The translations under genes and the position numbers were made by a program. Of a stretch of 41,972 nucleotides of DNA, positions 41,174-41,972 are shown one piece after another. Location: NCBI GenBank assembly GCA_030602225.1, contig JAUWAD010000007.1, forward strand, positions 1 through 41,972, written 5' to 3'. Origin of the DNA: Bacillota bacterium (GTDB taxonomy: Bacteria > Bacillota > Clostridia > Tissierellales > Tissierellaceae). Position 1 is the first letter of the stretch, and each line of letters starts with the position of its first letter. The notes below the pieces were generated by a model. The model was not told the origin of the DNA, did not search any database, and worked only from the letters and a program-made list of their open reading frames with translations.

Positions 41174-41972
41174 ATGCTTAAATTATTAAAATATGAATTA
41201 ATGGGAACAAGAAAATTTATGTTGGGAACAATTCTATTTGCTTTAGGTGCTAGCACGGGATTACAGCTGTCCCTTAAAAATAGAATTGACGAGGTAATCA
41301 ATCAAGGTAGATTAGGTAATGAAACCTTTACATCCTGGGCTTTGGGTATTTTAATACTAATGCTAATAGGTGCTTATATAGCCAGCCTGGTATATATAAT
41401 CTCATCCTTTAGAAAAGAGCTTTATGAGGATAGAGGATATTTAACATTTTCACTTCCGATAACTGGAACTCAACTATTAGGAAGCAAGCTTATAGTGAGC
41501 TTATTATGGGTCAGTATAATAAGCTTTGGAGTATTCTTTTATAATATAGGATTATCAAGTATTTTATTCTCAGATCAGTTAGTTAGTTTTAGGCAGTTAT
41601 TAAATGCATTTATTCAAATTGAAGGAATTGGTAACATGGGGTTATTTCTGTTGGTATCATCTCTAGTTGGAAGTCTTCTGACGCTACTATTGATATACTT
41701 CTCAATAACAGTAAGTAAAATAAGTCTTAAGGGAAAGACCATTGGTAGTCTTTGGGTGGTTTTATTCCTTATCCTAAATTACATTTATACCTTTCTTTAT
41801 GATAAGATTTCTGAAATATTCCCTGTATATGTTGATATTCAGAGTTTTAAGATTATTGGAGAGAGAGAAATCTTCTTAAGGACGGCAATGTCAAATAATC
41901 CTGTGATTAATTTTATTGGTGCCTTTCCAATAGTGTCTTCAACTTTCAGTGTTTTTGTTATAGTATTAGTAT
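41174..41972 (+). CDS. ABC-2 type transporter permease, cut by the window end
   Basis: ATG 41174, after AAGGGGG, opens a frame that stays open to the window edge (266 codons visible). It begins MLKLLKYELMGTRKFMLG, a cytosolic start followed by a helix. It contains the ELYEDRGYLTFSLPITG segment typical of ABC-2 permeases in Ytr-like operons, followed by several hydrophobic helices. It is the membrane partner of the ATPase just upstream. The C-terminus and any further operon genes lie outside the window. Confidence 0.9.
   Translation, partial: MLKLLKYELMGTRKFMLGTILFALGASTGLQLSLKNRIDEVINQGRLGNETFTSWALGILILMLIGAYIASLVYIISSFRKELYEDRGYLTFSLPITGTQLLGSKLIVSLLWVSIISFGVFFYNIGLSSILFSDQLVSFRQLLNAFIQIEGIGNMGLFLLVSSLVGSLLTLLLIYFSITVSKISLKGKTIGSLWVVLFLILNYIYTFLYDKISEIFPVYVDIQSFKIIGEREIFLRTAMSNNPVINFIGAFPIVSSTFSVFVIVLV

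Noticed and set aside
1-41972. CRISPR arrays, tRNA/rRNA genes, insertion sequences, prophage or toxin-antitoxin pairs
   Set aside because: Reading through found no regularly spaced repeats, cloverleaf or rRNA sequence, transposase/integrase motifs or paired small toxin-antitoxin frames.

Overview
This is a low-GC, densely coded bacterial chromosome segment with strong GGAGG-type ribosome binding sites, frequent TTG/GTG starts and compact hairpin-plus-T terminators. The gene content includes a single-chain PurL with a fused glutaminase domain, pyruvate phosphate dikinase, histidine-degradation enzymes, an SLH surface protein and many lipoproteins. Together these suggest an anaerobic, amino-acid-using Gram-positive of the Clostridia/Tissierellia type. 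This is inference from gene families and base composition; no rRNA or other marker lies in the window. There are no tRNA or rRNA genes, CRISPR arrays, transposases or phage genes.

Layout, left to right. 1-5.2 kb: the first bases of a leftward gene, a secreted serpin lipoprotein, and a purL that stands apart from other pur genes. 5.3-9.5 kb: an operon of a fumarylacetoacetate-hydrolase-family enzyme, hutI and a long-form hutU (the last two are enzymes of histidine catabolism; hutH is not here). 9.6-14.7 kb: a membrane-anchored MsrA-MsrB fusion, a convergent LtaS-like polyglycerolphosphate synthase, a nitroreductase, the RNA ligase-like phosphodiesterase ThpR and a small exported protein. 14.7-16.4 kb: a GH13 amylase lipoprotein (minus strand) and a 66-aa DUF1858 protein. 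16.6-20.3 kb: a ferric-iron ABC importer operon (lipoprotein receptor, fused permease, ATPase) behind a consensus promoter overlapped by a near-perfect Fur box.

20.3-21.4 kb (minus): a split ArsP/DUF318-type permease pair behind a consensus promoter with a CsoR/CstR-like C-tract/G-tract operator. 21.5-24.7 kb: a large SLH-domain surface protein whose signal peptide can be assembled only by a -1 shift at an A_AAA_AAG heptamer (or if one A is missing from the sequence). 24.8-28.4 kb: purine salvage (guanine deaminase and, divergently, adenine deaminase), followed by a nitrilase-family amidase and a Nudix hydrolase. 28.4-32.7 kb: a 34-aa membrane peptide missed by length cut-offs, YbaK, an ECHDC3-like crotonase, a large lipoprotein and a small-multidrug-export-family membrane protein. 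32.8-35.6 kb: ppdK with tandem operator-like repeats exactly 21 bp apart. 35.7-40 kb: a Cache-GGDEF diguanylate cyclase, a zinc-ribbon membrane protein, a TVP38-type membrane protein, proC and a LiaF-like membrane protein. 40-42 kb: a YtrA-type GntR repressor, an ABC ATPase and a truncated ABC-2 permease, controlled by a perfect 12-bp inverted repeat.

The genes mostly serve nutrient use (histidine, purines, starch, iron), envelope maintenance and oxidative repair. I do not see a convincing wholly new multi-gene system. The most distinctive signals are the slippery-site start of the SLH protein, the attenuator hairpin that swallows the permease start in the iron operon, the tandem repeats before ppdK and the C-tract/G-tract operator before the split permease.
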